Positions 1 to 10,830 are shown, counted from the first letter of the stretch. The stretch: DNA of 64,000 nucleotides from Muscardinus avellanarius (GCA_963383645.1 OY726578.1:25446523-25510522); one strand, 5' to 3'. The notes: generated by a model not told the origin, from the sequence alone. A program made the numbers and translations.

Positions 1-300
1 TGCTTGTAATCCCCGCGCTTGGGAGGCTGAGACAGGAGGATCACACGGGTTAGAAGCCAGCCTCAGCTACTTAATGAGGCTCTTAGCAACTTAGTGAGAC
101 CCTGTTTTCAAAATAAAATATAAATGGGTCTGGGAGTATAGCCCGGAGGTAGAAAGCCTCTGGGTTCCACCCCCAGTACTACCAAAACAACAACAACAAC
201 AACAAAAAAAAAACAAATAAAATATAAAATGGGTCTGGGAGTATAGCCCAGAAGTAGAAAACTTCTGGGTTCCACACCCAGTACCACCAAAAAAAAAAAA
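1..300 (+). mobile_element. B1-dID SINE with two successive tails
   Basis: The window opens inside a SINE head. Its tail ends near 184 with a (CAA)n run, and a second tail-only unit (GGTCTGGGAGTATAGCCCAG) follows at about 230-288 with its own A-run. Confidence 0.85.
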
Positions 301-420
301 AAGAAAGAAACAGGGTCTCACTAAGTTGCAGAGGCCTCACTAAGTAGCTGAGGTGGCCACAAACCACGATCCCGTCTCAGCCTCCCGGGTACTGGGGTCA
401 TGGCCGTGCACCACCACGCC
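301..420 (-). mobile_element. B1 head fragment, opposite orientation
   Basis: GGGTCTCACTAAGTTGCAGAGG through GCACCACCACGCCC is the reverse complement of a SINE head without a tail, abutting the + strand element. Confidence 0.8.
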
Positions 421-1090
421 CTGCTCCTCTTCTTTGTCTGTTTCATTGGTTTTCTGGAAGCTTCACTGAGACACAGTCCACATGCTCCACAATTCACCCA
501 CTACCAGCTCAGCCGTTGTTAGTACACCAGAGTTCTGTGCTTCTTATAACAATCAATTTTAGGAGATTGGCATCACCCCAAAAGAGACCTCGGACCCATG
601 CGGCAGCCCCGCCCGCGCCCAGCCGCCAGGCCGCCCACTATTGTGCGTTCTGTGTCTGTGACTGCGCCTCCTCTGCCTGTCTCACCCACTGGCATCAGTC
701 CATCTGTGTCCGTTTGTCTCATCTGCGATAAGGAGGGGCCAGGCCGCTTCTTGTCACAGCCGGGAGGTCTGGGCCGCAGGTCGGCTTAGTCAGGGTTTGG
801 CTGGGTTGGTGGGGCCCTGGAGCTGCGATGCCCCAGGGCTGAGTCCCTGGGGCCAAGGACCTGGGTCACAACCTCTCCTGGTGGCTCTGATGGTCGCGCC
901 GCCGTGGGCCAGGGGAGCCGGGCCTGGATCCAGGGGAACTGGGGAGGCCGGCGGCTCTGCAGACCCTCTGGGCGGGGCACTCGAGGGAGCCAGAACTCAG
1001 CCCTCTAGTCTGTGCTGCTTGGGTCCTGAGCCCCATCCAGACACAGTCTGGATGCTAGAGACAGTCTGAAATGCACCCTGCTGGGAAAGC
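421..1090. other. Single-copy block, no gene recognised
   Basis: The sequence grows GC-rich from about 590 to 1000. Several short frames are open on both strands (60-90 codons) but none has a recognisable domain or convincing splice borders. Confidence 0.6.
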
Positions 1091-1093
1091 CAC

Positions 1094-1420
1094 TACTCTC
1101 CTTTTTTTTTTTTTTGCAGTACTGGGGATGGAACCTGGGGGCATTCTACCTCTGAGCTACACCCCCAGCCCTAGTTTTTATTCTTTATTTTGAAACAGGG
1201 TCTCTCTAGTTGCAGAGAACCTCATTAAATAGCTAAGGCTGGCTGCAAACCTGTGATCCTCCTGCTCAGTCTCCCAAGTACTGGGGTTACAGGCCTGGGT
1301 CACCATACCAGGCTTTTAATTATTATTTTGAGACAGGATCTTGCTAAATTGTCTAGGCTGGCTATGAACTTTCAGTCCTTCTGTCTCAGCTTCCTGAATT
1401 GCTGGGTCTTTTATTTTCTT
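1094..1420 (-). mobile_element. Two minus-strand SINEs
   Basis: A full copy (T-run, GCAGTACTGGGGATGGAACC ... CACCATACCAGGC, 1094-1316) is followed by a head-only piece ending near 1420. Confidence 0.85.
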
Positions 1421-1448
1421 TAGAAGCCATATTAAAATTTGGTGTTAT

Positions 1449-1640
1449 CTGAGCATGGTGGCCCATGCATGTAATCCCAATACTTGGGAGGCTGAAACAG
1501 GAGGATTGCAGGTTTGAGGACAGCCTCAGCAAGTAGTGAAACTCTCATTAAACCAGCAAGACCTTGTTTCAAAATAAAAATAAAATAGGGCTATGAGTGT
1601 AGCTCAGAAATAGAATGCCCTTGGGTTTAATCTCCAGTGC
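1449..1640 (+). mobile_element. Older B1-dID SINE
   Basis: GAGCATGGTGGCCCATGCAT starts a diverged full-length copy that ends in CCAGTGCCATAAAAACAAAC. Confidence 0.85.
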
Positions 1641-1671
1641 CATAAAAACAAACAAAAGATTTGGTATTGTT

Positions 1672-2108
1672 ACCAAGTATGGCAGCTCATGCCTGTAATC
1701 CCAGTGCTTGGGAGGCTGAGACAGGAGGATCGCAGGTTCAAAACCAGCCTCAGAAAATGGTGAGACTGAGCCGGGCGTGGTGGCGCACGCTTGTAATCCC
1801 CGCGCTTGGGAGGCGGAGACAGGAGGATCGCACAGGTTTGAAGCCAGCCTCTGGCTTTAGAGACCCTGTTTCCAAAAATAAAATAGGTCTGGGAGTGTAA
1901 CCCGGAGGTAGAAGGGCTTCCAGGAACCCCAGTACCACCAAAAAAAAGAACGAACGAACGAAAGAAAGAAAGAAAGAAAGAAAATGGTGAGACTTTCATC
2001 AATTAGCAAGATCCTGTTTCAAAAATAAAAATAAAATAGGTCTGGGAGTGTGGCTCGGAGGTTGAATGCCCCTGGGTTCCATCCTCAGTACTGAAAATAA
2101 AATAAAAT
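1672..2108 (+). mobile_element. Host SINE split by a later SINE
   Basis: The head is at 1672-1767 and the remainder at 1981-2100 (GATCCTGTTTCAAAAATAAA ... CCTCAGTACTG). The break is filled by the element at 1768-1980. Confidence 0.88.
1768..1980 (+). mobile_element. Young type-II SINE with perfect 14-bp target duplication
   Basis: The sequence is flanked by AAAATGGTGAGACT at 1754-1767 and 1981-1994. The tail has the diagnostic GGTAGAAGGGCTTCCAGG and a (GAAA)n end. Confidence 0.93.
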
Positions 2109-2109
2109 A

Positions 2110-2573
2110 AAATCCAAATGGTACAAGGACATCCCCTTCCCTCCGTTACCCCCAGCCGAACAGATCACACCTCTTGTTTCTTCCAGCCCCAGCCCTGTTA
2201 ATTAGAAAGGAGCCCAGACATCCCATCGTGCGCCTGTGACCCAGTTTGTACCCAGGAGGAGGGCGGGTGCTCAGCAGTTCCCGTCCTGTCCTCCTGACGT
2301 CCGCGCCCCTGAACAGGTGCCCTGCGCTCATTTCCTTCCGGAGCGGCCGGCTCGGTCACAGACTGCACCGCGGTGGCGTCCCTGGCTCCACTTCCCGTCA
2401 CTGTTTTGAGCGGCGAGGAAGAGGGGGTCCTGCGTCTGGGAGCGTATTTACTGTCAAAGCTGACGTCATGGGGCGTAAGGAAGTTCAGCTCCGGTGAGCT
2501 CAAGAATACTGATCTTTTGAGGAAAGCCAACAGGTAAACATGAATCAGGCCAGTTCTTGGAAAAGATCAACAG
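2110..2573. other. Single-copy block with perfect CRE
   Basis: Moderately CpG-rich. TGACGTCA (2461-2468) is a full palindromic cAMP-response element. No exon was recognised around it. Confidence 0.6.
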
Positions 2574-2826
2574 AAGCTTGTGGTGGCCACGCCTGTAACC
2601 CCAGTGTTTGGGAGGCCGAGACGGGAGGATCGAGGTTCGAGGCCAGCCTCAGCTACTTAGTGAGGCCCTTTTTCAAAATAAAGAATAAAAAATAGGGCTG
2701 GGAGTGTAGCTTAGAGGTAGGATGCCCCTGGATTCCATCCCCAGAACCAAAAATAAAAATAGAAAATAGGGCGGGGGGTGTGGCTGAGAGGTGGAACGCC
2801 CCTGGGTTCCATCCCCAGTCCCATTA
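2574..2826 (+). mobile_element. SINE with two ID-type tails
   Basis: Head from GCTTGTGGTGGCCACGCC. The first tail ends near 2746 (CCCCAGAACC) and a second tail (GGGCGGGGGGTGTGGCTGAG) runs to 2824. Confidence 0.85.
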
Positions 2827-2829
2827 AAG

Positions 2830-3204
2830 GGAAAAAAAAGTCATGCGACTGCCAACGTTTGTCTGCGTCCAAGCCCTTCCACGGCCTTCGCTAGTTTAAT
2901 GACTACTTCAGAGGATGAACACGTTGGGATTCGGATCTTTTGGCTTTTTCAAATCAAATTTATCGGAAGACAACCCGCATATAATCAAACCCAGTCACTT
3001 TTCCATAAGTGTCTGCGACCACCGCTGCCTTCAAACCCTGGAGCCCTGCTGAGCGAGCGAGGCCTCCCGCCCTCTCCATCGCCCCACTCACAGCCCCAGG
3101 AAAACTCACAGCCCCAGGAAAACCGGCCAGACTCTGCCAGAGAGAACCGGACTCATCTTTATCGGCTTCCGAGAAACAGGGGCGTTCACTACGTGCTGCT
3201 TCTT
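2830..3204. other. Single-copy block with 18-bp tandem duplication
   Basis: The sequence is less GC-rich than its neighbours, with an AT-rich core near 2930-2990 (CAAATTTATCGGAAG). ACTCACAGCCCCAGGAAA is repeated in tandem at 3086-3103 and 3104-3121. No gene was recognised. Confidence 0.6.
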
Positions 3205-3790
3205 TTTTTAAATTTTTTTTTTGGGGGGATACTTCAAGCTCCACCCCCAGCCCTATTTTTTATTCTTTATTTTGAAACAGGGTCTCACTGAGTTGCAGAG
3301 GGCCTCGCTAAGTAGCTGAGGCTGTCCGCGAACCGTGATCCTCCGGTCTTAGCCTCCCGAATGCTGGGATGACAAGCGTGCCCACCACGCCCGGCCCAAA
3401 CCCTATTTTTTGTTTGTTTGTTTAGAAATAGGGTCTTGGTGGGTTTCTGAGAGTCTTGCTGCATCGCAGAGGCTGGCCTCTAACCTGCAAATCCTCCTGT
3501 CTCAGCCGGGCGTGGTGGGCACGCTTGTCATCCCCGCGCTTGGGAGGCTGAGGCAGGAGGATCGCACAGGTTCAAAGCCAGCCTCAGCTACGGAGTGAGG
3601 CTCTCAGGAACTTAGTGAGACCCTGTTTCCAAATAAAATATAAAATAGGTCTGGGAGCACAGCCCGGAGGTAGAAAAAAGCCCGTGGGTTCCACCCCCAG
3701 TACCACACACACAAAAAAAATCCTCCCGTCTCAACCTCCCAAGGACCAGGATGGCAGGCATGTGACAGCACAGCCAGCAGTCATGGAGTT
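3205..3790. mobile_element. Minus SINEs with a young plus-strand insertion
   Basis: A minus copy (3225-3395) and a second minus head are interrupted by a + strand SINE (3505-3718). Near-perfect target duplications AATCCTCCTGTCTCA (3490-3504) and AATCCTCCCGTCTCA (3719-3733) flank it. Confidence 0.87.
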
Positions 3791-3805
3791 AAAATGAGCA
3801 AATGC

Positions 3806-3990
3806 CGGCCGTGGCACTGCAGGCAGTGATCCCAGATCACTGCCAACCAGGAGGATCGCAGGTCCCAGGACAGCCGCAGCAAGTGCTGAGGCTCCGTTAA
3901 CCTTGTGAGACCCTGCTTCCAAATGAAAATAAAATAGGGCTGGGGTGTCATTTGAAAGTAGAATGTCCCTGGGTTCAATTCCCATTTCCC
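3806..3990 (+). mobile_element. Diverged B1-dID SINE
   Basis: GCCGGCCGTGGCACTGCAGG through GGGTTCAATTCCCATTTCC. It ends directly in the microsatellite that follows. Confidence 0.8.
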
Positions 3991-3993
3991 ATT

Positions 3994-4006
3994 CTCTCTC
4001 TCTCTC

Positions 4007-4049
<43 letters not shown>

Positions 4050-4065
4050 TCACTCACTCACTCAC
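3994..4065. repeat. Compound (CT)n(CA)n(CACT)n microsatellite
   Basis: A CT run, about 23 CA units and five CACT-type units follow a SINE tail. Confidence 0.95.
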
Positions 4066-4154
4066 ATATATTATAAGGTAAAATAAGTTGAAGTCATAAA
4101 ATATAATGGTGCAGGATGACTGAAGCGCTCTGTGCCGCCATCATTAGGGTGAAG

Positions 4155-4600
4155 GTTAAGATTGGGGTTGGAGTTACAGTTGGGTGAGGGCTGGTTTGGG
4201 GTTGGGGTTGGGTTTGGGGTTAGGGCTGGGTCTGGGGTTAGGATTGGGGTCAGAGTTGGGTTTGGGGTTAGGGTTAGGGTTAAGATTTAGGTTGGGGTTA
4301 GGGTTTGGGGTTGGGGTTGGGGTTGGGTCTGGGGTTAGGATTGGGGTCAGAGTTGGGTTTGGGGTTAGGGTTAAGATTTAGGTTGGGGTTAGGGTTGGGT
4401 TTGGGGTTAGGGCTGGGTCTGGGGTTAGGATTGGGGTCAGAGTTGGGTTTGGGGTTAGGGTTAGGGTTAAGATTTAGGTTGGGGTTAGGGTTTGGGGTTG
4501 GGGTTGGGGTTGGGTCTGGGGTCAGAGTTGGGTTTGGGGTTAGGGTTAAGATTTAGGCTGGGGTTGGGTTGGGGTTACGGTTGGGTTCGGGTTAGGGCTC
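4155..4600 (+). repeat. Telomere-like G-rich minisatellite with 187-bp higher-order unit
   Basis: The array consists of TTAGGG, TTGGGG, TTTGGGG and CTGGGT variants. The marker GGGTCTGGGG recurs with TCT at 4231, 4328, 4418 and 4515, spaced 97, 90 and 97 bases, so the true period is 187 bases (A-B-A'-B'). The A copies carry a doubled TTAGGG, and the B' copy has lost 12 bases. Confidence 0.93.
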
Positions 4601-5060
4601 CCATGGCGCCCGTCTTTTCCGCCACGGGTCCCAAAACAGGATCAGAATTGGTTTCGCAGTTTCCTCTTGGGAGCTCCAGCAGGTCGCCTCTTGATCTTTT
4701 CAGGTTATTTTTGTTTTTTCAGTCTGAAAAGTGCTGAGTGCTCGCATGAGGTGGTTTCCCAAGACTTGTTTTGTGATTATGAAAGGTTTATTTTCCACCA
4801 ACTTTTGGAATACCTAGAAAAGAATACTGCTCACCCCCCTGGCTTTGAGAACCTTTTTCTTGTTCCCACAGACCCTGCCAGCCTCCTTTGCTGGCAAACA
4901 TTTCACACGGTTGCCAATTTGGACAATTCAGGACGCCTCGGCTCAGCCCTGCTGGAAATATCTTTTATTTGCGTCGCCCGTGAGTCCCGCGCTGAGCAGC
5001 GCGCTTCACTGTGGTGGAGGCCGGCAGGAGGAAGGCTTCGCTGGACGTCCTAGGGAGCAT
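4601..5060. other. Single-copy block after the minisatellite
   Basis: An AT-rich middle (TTGTGATTATGAAAGGTTTA, 4770-4790) grades into a GC-rich end near 4980-5050. No gene was recognised. Confidence 0.55.
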
Positions 5061-5061
5061 C

Positions 5062-5935
5062 AAAGGCAAGCACAAAAGCAAGGGCATGCCGATGGGAGAG
5101 GAGAGGCTGAGACAGGAGGCTTGCAGGGTTGAGGCCAGCACGCGCTAACTTAGGGAGGCCCCTAATCAAAGTAAAAATTAGAGCCAGGTGTGATGGCGCG
5201 CGTGATGGCGATCCCGGTACCTGGGAGGCTGAGATGGGAGGATCACAGGTTCACAGCCAGCCTCAGCAACTTAGTGAGGTCCTCTACAACTCAGTGAGAT
5301 CCTGTTTCAAGTTAAAAAGTAAAGAGCCAGGTGTGGTGGTGCACGCTTGTAATCCCCGCTCTTGGGAGGCTGAGACAGGAGGATCGCGCAGGTTCAAAGC
5401 CAGCCTCAGCTCCTTAGTGAGGCTCTCAGCAACTTAGTGAGACCCTGTTTCCAAATAAACTATAAAATAGGTCTGGGAGTATAGCCTGGAGGTAGAAAGC
5501 CCCTGGGTTCCACCCCCAGTACCACCAAAAAAAAAAAAATAATAATAATAATAATTAAAAAAAAAAAAGAGCAAAGAGCCGGGCGTGGTGGCGCGTGCTG
5601 AAATACCAGCATTTGTGAGGCCGAGACGAGGGAGGGCTGCTCACAGCCTCAGCTACTTGGTGAGGCTCTGCAGCTTGGACCCTGTTTCAAAATAGATGGC
5701 TGGGGGTGGAGCTGGGAGGTAGAATGTCCCTGGGTTCCATCCACAGTACTGCAAAAGAAATGATAAAGAAATAAAAAGGAATAAAAACAGGGCTGGGGTG
5801 GAGCTCAGAGGTGGAGCACCCTTGGGTTCCATCCCCAGTACCGCAAACGCAAAAAATCAATATAATAGGGCTGGGGGTAGAGGCCAAAGTTAGACTTCTC
5901 CGGGTCAATTTCCAGCACTACACACAATAAAATAA
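5062..5935 (+). mobile_element. Run of plus-strand SINE copies and tail-only units
   Basis: Heads start near 5085, 5181, 5326 (young) and 5577. Tail-only units lie at 5790-5845 and 5866-5925. All point the same way. Confidence 0.85.
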
Positions 5936-6064
5936 AAGGAAGAAAGGAAGGGAGGGAAGAAGGAAGGAGGAAAAAGGAGACAAGATAATACAGTCTCACA
6001 AAGTTACCATGCCATGGCCTCCAACCTGCCGTCCCCCCCCCCTGCACAGCTCACATCACGTGGG

Positions 6065-6285
6065 GTGTGTGTGTGTTACTAGGGACGGAACTTGGGGGCA
6101 TTCTAGCTCCCGAGCTGCACCCCAGTCCTATCTTATTTATTTATTTTGGAACAGGCTCTCACAGAGCTGCCGGGGGCCTCGCTAAACTGCTGAGGCTGGC
6201 CTGGAACCTGCGACCCTCCCGTCCCAGCCTGCCCAGCCCTGCGAGGCCAGGCCGGCCACCACGCCCAGCTCCCAGCCACCTGATA
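6065..6285 (-). mobile_element. Minus-strand SINE
   Basis: TTACTAGGGACGGAACTTGG ... ACGCCCAGC. It follows a purine-rich GGAA stretch (5936-5985). Confidence 0.85.
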
Positions 6286-6289
6286 TCTT

Positions 6290-6765
6290 TGGTCCTCTGT
6301 ACCTTTTGTAATTTCTCCTGAATAAGAGGAAATATAGTTGCCAGTTATGTTTAATGTAGTTTAAACAAATCAAAGCTCAGATTTCTCCTTCCTGCCTGCG
6401 TGATGGAGGCCTCAGGCGCTTCAAAGGGCAGGGAGGCTGGGCGGAGGCCGCTGTGCCTGGCTCTGCGTCGTCTTATAAACAGTTCAAAGGTCCGCATTGT
6501 CCAGCAGCGGGCGGGAAGACAGAAAGCCCCGGCTCCGAGCAGCGCAAGACGGCTTGTCATTGGCCCTGCGCGAGTTCGTAGATTAAATTTAGTTGTTCAT
6601 AGACTATATATTTATGTAAAGCCTCGGACTTTATTTTTCCTGTTTTTCTCTGGTGCTGCTGAACTTGTTGACCGTGCCAAGCGGTGAGAGGAGGCGGGCT
6701 CTATCGAGACAGCCACCGTACGACCCGAGGGCTTCTGAGCTGGGGTCAGGACCCCGCCTAGGATA
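6290..6765. other. Single-copy block, candidate conserved element
   Basis: Non-repetitive with balanced base content. AGTTCAAAGGTCC (6481-6493) fits a direct-repeat-1 nuclear-receptor (HNF4-type) site. ATTGG at 6559-6563 is an inverted CCAAT. An AT-rich segment (CTATATATTTATG) lies near 6605. Confidence 0.5.
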
Positions 6766-6766
6766 A

Positions 6767-6768
<2 letters not shown>

Positions 6769-6811
<43 letters not shown>
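6769..6811. repeat. (TG)n microsatellite
   Basis: About 21 TG units at the 3' end of a minus-strand SINE tail. It accounts for the CVCVCV-type open frames here. Confidence 0.97.
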
Positions 6812-6813
<2 letters not shown>

Positions 6814-7600
6814 CGGGGATTGAACCCAGAGGCAATTCTGTCTTTGAGCTACACCCTCGGTCTATTTTTTATTTATTTATTTATTTATTATTTATTTATT
6901 ATTTATTTATTATTTATTGCGGTACTGGGGATGGAACCCAGGGACATTCTACCTCAGAGCTACTATTTTTCATTCTTTACTTTGGAACAGAGTCTCACTG
7001 AGTTGCAGACGGCCTCACTGAGTAGCTGAAGCTGGCCACCAGCCCGTGATCCTCCTGCCTCAGCCTCCCAAGTACTGGGGTTACAAGCGCGTGCCACCAC
7101 GCCTGGTTTTTATTTTCATTTTGAAACAGGGTCTTGCTAGGTTGTTGAGAGTCTCACTACTTGCTGAGGATGTCCTTGAACCTGGGATCCTCCTGTTGCC
7201 GCCCCCCGAGCACTGGGATTACAAGTGTGTACCTCCATACCCGGCTATTATTATTGTTAATATTATTATTTTATTTATTTATCTTTTGCCCTACTGGGGT
7301 GGAACCCAGGGGCACTCTACCTCCAAGTTACACCCCAGCCCTATTTTTCATTCTTTTGTTTTGAAGCAAGGGCTCACTGGGTTGCAGAGGGCCTCGCTAA
7401 GTAGCTGAGGCTGGCTGTGAACCGAGATCCTCCCGTCTCAGCCTCCCAAGTCCTGGGATTACAAGCGGGCAGCACCATGCCCAGCTATAATTTTCTTTTA
7501 AGACAGGGTCTCACTAATTCACCCAGGCTGGCCTCGAACTTGTGGTCCTGCTGTGTCAGCCTCCAAGCGCTGGGATGACAGGCGCGCACCAGCAGCCAGC
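6812..7600 (-). mobile_element. Minus-strand SINE cluster
   Basis: A tail-only unit (6812-6865), a (TTTA)n run, a full copy (6918-7108), a head (7110-7245), a full copy (7288-7484) and a diverged head (7485-7600). Confidence 0.85.
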
Positions 7601-8405
7601 TGTGAACAGCCCTCTCCCAGAGGCCTTCCTGTTTGTGGGCGGTGGCAGGCTTCCGAGTCGGATGCTCCCACGGCAGATGTTAGGGTGCCTGGATTCCCGA
7701 GCCAACGTTGTTTGCTCTGGGTGGGTGCTGAGCCCCTCCGCCGCTGTGGAGCTCGGTATCTGCCGCTCGGCACCGTGTCCGGACGCCGAACCCACGGACG
7801 GGGCGAGTTCTGTGTGTAGCACCGCGTGGTCCTGTCCTGCTGCTGCGGGGACTTGAAGGACAAGGAGCTCCCAGCTTGGCTAGGAAGGGCATTGTGCGGC
7901 CGGGGGACAGGGATCGAGCAGGACGGACCCTCGGCAGCACCCAGGGCACGCAAGGGCGGCCGGGCTCGGTGCGGCCAGCCGGGGCCGCAGGACGCGCACA
8001 TGGTGGCCCTGGGCTGCTCGTGGGCCGAGGAGAAGTCCAGCGGGTGGCCTTCCGGTCGGGGTCTCCCACCAGCCAGTGTGAAAGGCTGGGCTCGCGGGGC
8101 TGCCATGTGACCGGGGCGTCACCACCTCCGCTGCCCCACAGTGCCCGGGCACCAGCCCCTGGGGCGGGAGGCGGGCGGGCGGGGCTCTGTAATCTTTGGC
8201 CCATCTTCGCCCACTTGCCGTGAGAGTTCCAGCTCTCTGTTCCCACTGCTTTGGAAGTGCTGATAAGAGGGGAACAGAATAAATCTGACCAAGAGCACGC
8301 TTCCTGGCTTCAGAAGCACAAGCTCCCGACGACCTTGGAAGTGCCCCCAGACTTTTATTTCCCCCCCTCCCTCCAAAGTGATTTTTCTTTCCTTTAAAAA
8401 ATAAA
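7601..8405. other. CpG-rich single-copy block, no exon recognised
   Basis: CpG is dense from about 7720 to 8180, unlike the SINE-laden surroundings. The longest open frames (195 and 188 codons, minus strand) are proline/arginine-rich without a domain. A GATA word (CTGATAAGA) lies at 8260-8268. Confidence 0.6.
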
Positions 8406-8407
8406 AT

Positions 8408-9355
8408 CGAGCCAGATGTGGTGGCACACATCTGTAATTCCCGTCCTTGGGAGACAGGAAGATCACAGGTTCAAGAACAACTTCAAGCCGGGCGTGGTGG
8501 GCACGCCTGTAATCCCCGCGCTTGGGAGGCTGAGACAGGAGGATCGCACGGCTCGAAGGCGACATCAGCTACTGAGTGAGGCTCTCAGCAACTTAGTGAG
8601 ACCTGTTTCCAAATAAAATATAAAATAGGTCTGGGAGTATAGCCTGGAGGTAGAAAAGCCCCTGGGTTCCACTCCTAGTACCACCAAAAAAAAAAAGAAC
8701 AGCTTCAGCAGCCTGGCATGGTGGCACAAACCTGTAATCCCAGGACTTGGGAGGCTGAGACGGGAGGATCGGGCAGGTTCAAAGCCAGCCTCAGCTACTT
8801 ACTGAGGACCTCCTCCGCAATTTAGTGAGACCTGTTTCAAAATATAAACTAAAATAGGGCTGGGGAGTAGCTCAGAGGTAGAATGCTCCTGGATTCAATC
8901 TCGAGTTGCACCAATAAATAAATAAATAAATAGGCTGGGGAGGTAGGGACCTTGGCTTCCATCTTCTGTCCTAAAAGTTGGCAAGTAAGTAAATAAATAT
9001 ATAAATATATCGTGGTAGCCAGGTGCAGTGGTGCATGACTGTAATCACAGCATTTGGGAGGCTGAGATGGGGGGTCGCAGGTTGGAGGTCAGCCTCAGCA
9101 ATTTAGTGAGATCGTCAGCAACTTGTTTTGAAACCGTGTTTTAAAATAAAAAGGACTGGGGGTATAACTCAGAGATAGAATGCTCCTGGGTTCAGTCCCC
9201 AGTACCACATTTTTTTTTACTTTTTTTTTTTTTTGAAACAGGGTCTCACTGAGTTGCTGAGAGCCTCACTCAGTAGCTGAGGCTGGCTTTGAACCTGCGC
9301 CATCCTCCTGTCTCAGCCTCCCAAGCAGGGGATTACAAGCGTGAGCCACCACATT
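8408..9355. mobile_element. SINE cluster, mostly plus strand
   Basis: An old head (8408-8485), a young nested copy (8486-8690), a full copy (8709-8920) with an extra tail to 8975, a full copy (9018-9210), then a minus head (9235-9355). Confidence 0.83.
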
Positions 9356-9373
9356 TAAAAAGAAATTTTTTTC

Positions 9374-9446
9374 AGCACTACAGATAGAACCCAGGGCCTC
9401 ATGCATGCTGAACAAGCACTCTACCACTAATCTACACCCCAGGGCC
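9374..9446 (-). mobile_element. Undeleted ID-type element
   Basis: Read on the minus strand this keeps the tRNA-like middle (loop GCTTGTTCAGCATGCATGAG between A and B boxes) that the dimer tails lack. It looks like the monomeric ancestor. Confidence 0.75.
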
Positions 9447-9454
9447 TCAACCTT

Positions 9455-9501
9455 TATGTATTTAGTTAGTTAGTTAATTAGTTAGTTAGTTAGTTAGTTT
9501 G
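9455..9501. repeat. (TTAG)n microsatellite
   Basis: About eleven TTAG units with one TTAA interruption, next to a SINE tail. Confidence 0.93.
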
Positions 9502-9502
9502 G

Positions 9503-9835
9503 GTGCTGAAGATTGAATCCAGGGGGCATTCTACCTCTAAGTTACAACCTCAGCACTATTTTTTTTTTTTTTTTCATTATTTTGAAACAGGGTCTTGCTT
9601 GGTTGCTGAGTCTCACTACTTGCTGAGACTGACCTCAAACCTGCAATCCTCCTGTGTCAGCCTCCCCAGTACTGGGATCACAGGTGCACCCCTGAGCCTG
9701 TCGCCAGCCCTGTTTTAGTTTTAGATTTTGTTTTTTAACAGAGTCTCACTCGTTGCTGAGGCTGTCCTGGAGCCTGCGATCCTCCGTCCAGGCCTCCCAG
9801 TATTGGGATGACAGGCGTGCTCTGGGGCTGCCCCA
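9503..9835 (-). mobile_element. Minus-strand SINE copy and head
   Basis: GGTGCTGAAGATTGAATCCAGG to about 9700, then a head-only copy (9735-9825). Confidence 0.83.
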
Positions 9836-10290
9836 CCTTTCGAGGGCCACCGACCGTGCCCACAGTGGCCGGGCCTCCTCACCTTCCTCCAGCACCCGCT
9901 CCGGCTCCCGGTGGCCCAGGCCTGTCTGTCCCTGTCTGCAGTGCTGACAGTGGCGACCCTGCCTGTTTGCCATGTGTGGCCCGTTTCCCGCGAGGTGTTT
10001 TGACAGATGGCCCACCTGCGTCCCTGTGCTCTGAAAAGTCTCTCTGCCCTAGGCCGCCAGCCCCGCCGGCCTCCCGGTTCCTGCCCCACCTGGCTCCCCG
10101 CGGGCTGCGCCCCAGCCCTGCCTGTTGCTCTTGGAGGCCGGGCACAGGATGCTCCTCCACTCGCCGCCGGCCAGGGACAGCAGGCCAGGTGCTTCCCGGG
10201 GCTGCCCGGCAGCGGTGGGAGGCCCCAAGGAGGGGGTGTTCACACTGCCTCCCCACACACGACCCCTTTTCTTTCTGTTTTTGTTTTATT
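9836..10290. other. GC-rich single-copy block
   Basis: Frames are open on both strands (up to 181 codons) but are proline/cysteine-rich composition effects. No domain or regulatory motif stands out. Confidence 0.55.
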
Positions 10291-10294
10291 TTTT

Positions 10295-10830
10295 TCAGTA
10301 CTAGGGATGGAACCCAGGGGCGTTCTGCCTCTGAGCTACACCCCCAGCCCTAATTTTTATTCTTTATTTGGAAACAGGGTCTCACTGAGTTGCAGAGGGC
10401 CTCACTAAGTAGCTGAGGTTGTCTGCGAACCACCATCTTCCTGTCTCAGCCTCCCAAGTACTGGGATTACAATCATACACCACTATGCCCGGCTTCTTAT
10501 TTTTTATGTTTTTATTTTATTTTATTTTATTTTGCAGTACTGGGCATGGAACCCAGGGGCATTCTACCTCCGAGCTACACTCCCAGCCTATTTTTTATTC
10601 TTTTTTTTTAAAACAGGGTCTCACTGAGTTGCAAAGGGCCTCACTAAGTACCTGATCCTCCTGTCTCAACCTCCCAAATGCTGGGATTACAAGTGTGTGC
10701 CACCACGACCAGATTCATTTTTTATTTTGAAACAGTCTCACTCAGTTCCTGAGGCTGTCTTCGTCTCAGATCCCCCATCTCAGCCTCCCGAGGACTGAGA
10801 TTATAGGTGTGTGCCACCACGCCCGGCTAA
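10295..10830 (-). mobile_element. Three minus-strand SINEs in a row
   Basis: Copies at 10295-10492 and 10533-10710, and a head at 10715-10828, separated by T-rich runs. Confidence 0.87.

Noticed and set aside
1094..1316. tRNA genes suggested by A- and B-box-like words
   Set aside because: These occur in every SINE tail; none folds into a complete cloverleaf with intact arms by eye.
4184..4737. Plus-strand frames encoding Gly-Leu repeats
   Set aside because: They result from the telomere-like minisatellite and have no other support.
6769..7001. Cys-Val repeat proteins at every (TG)n site (also 18914, 29232 and 42235)
   Set aside because: Dinucleotide repeats give open Cys-Val or His-Thr frames; these run into SINE tails.
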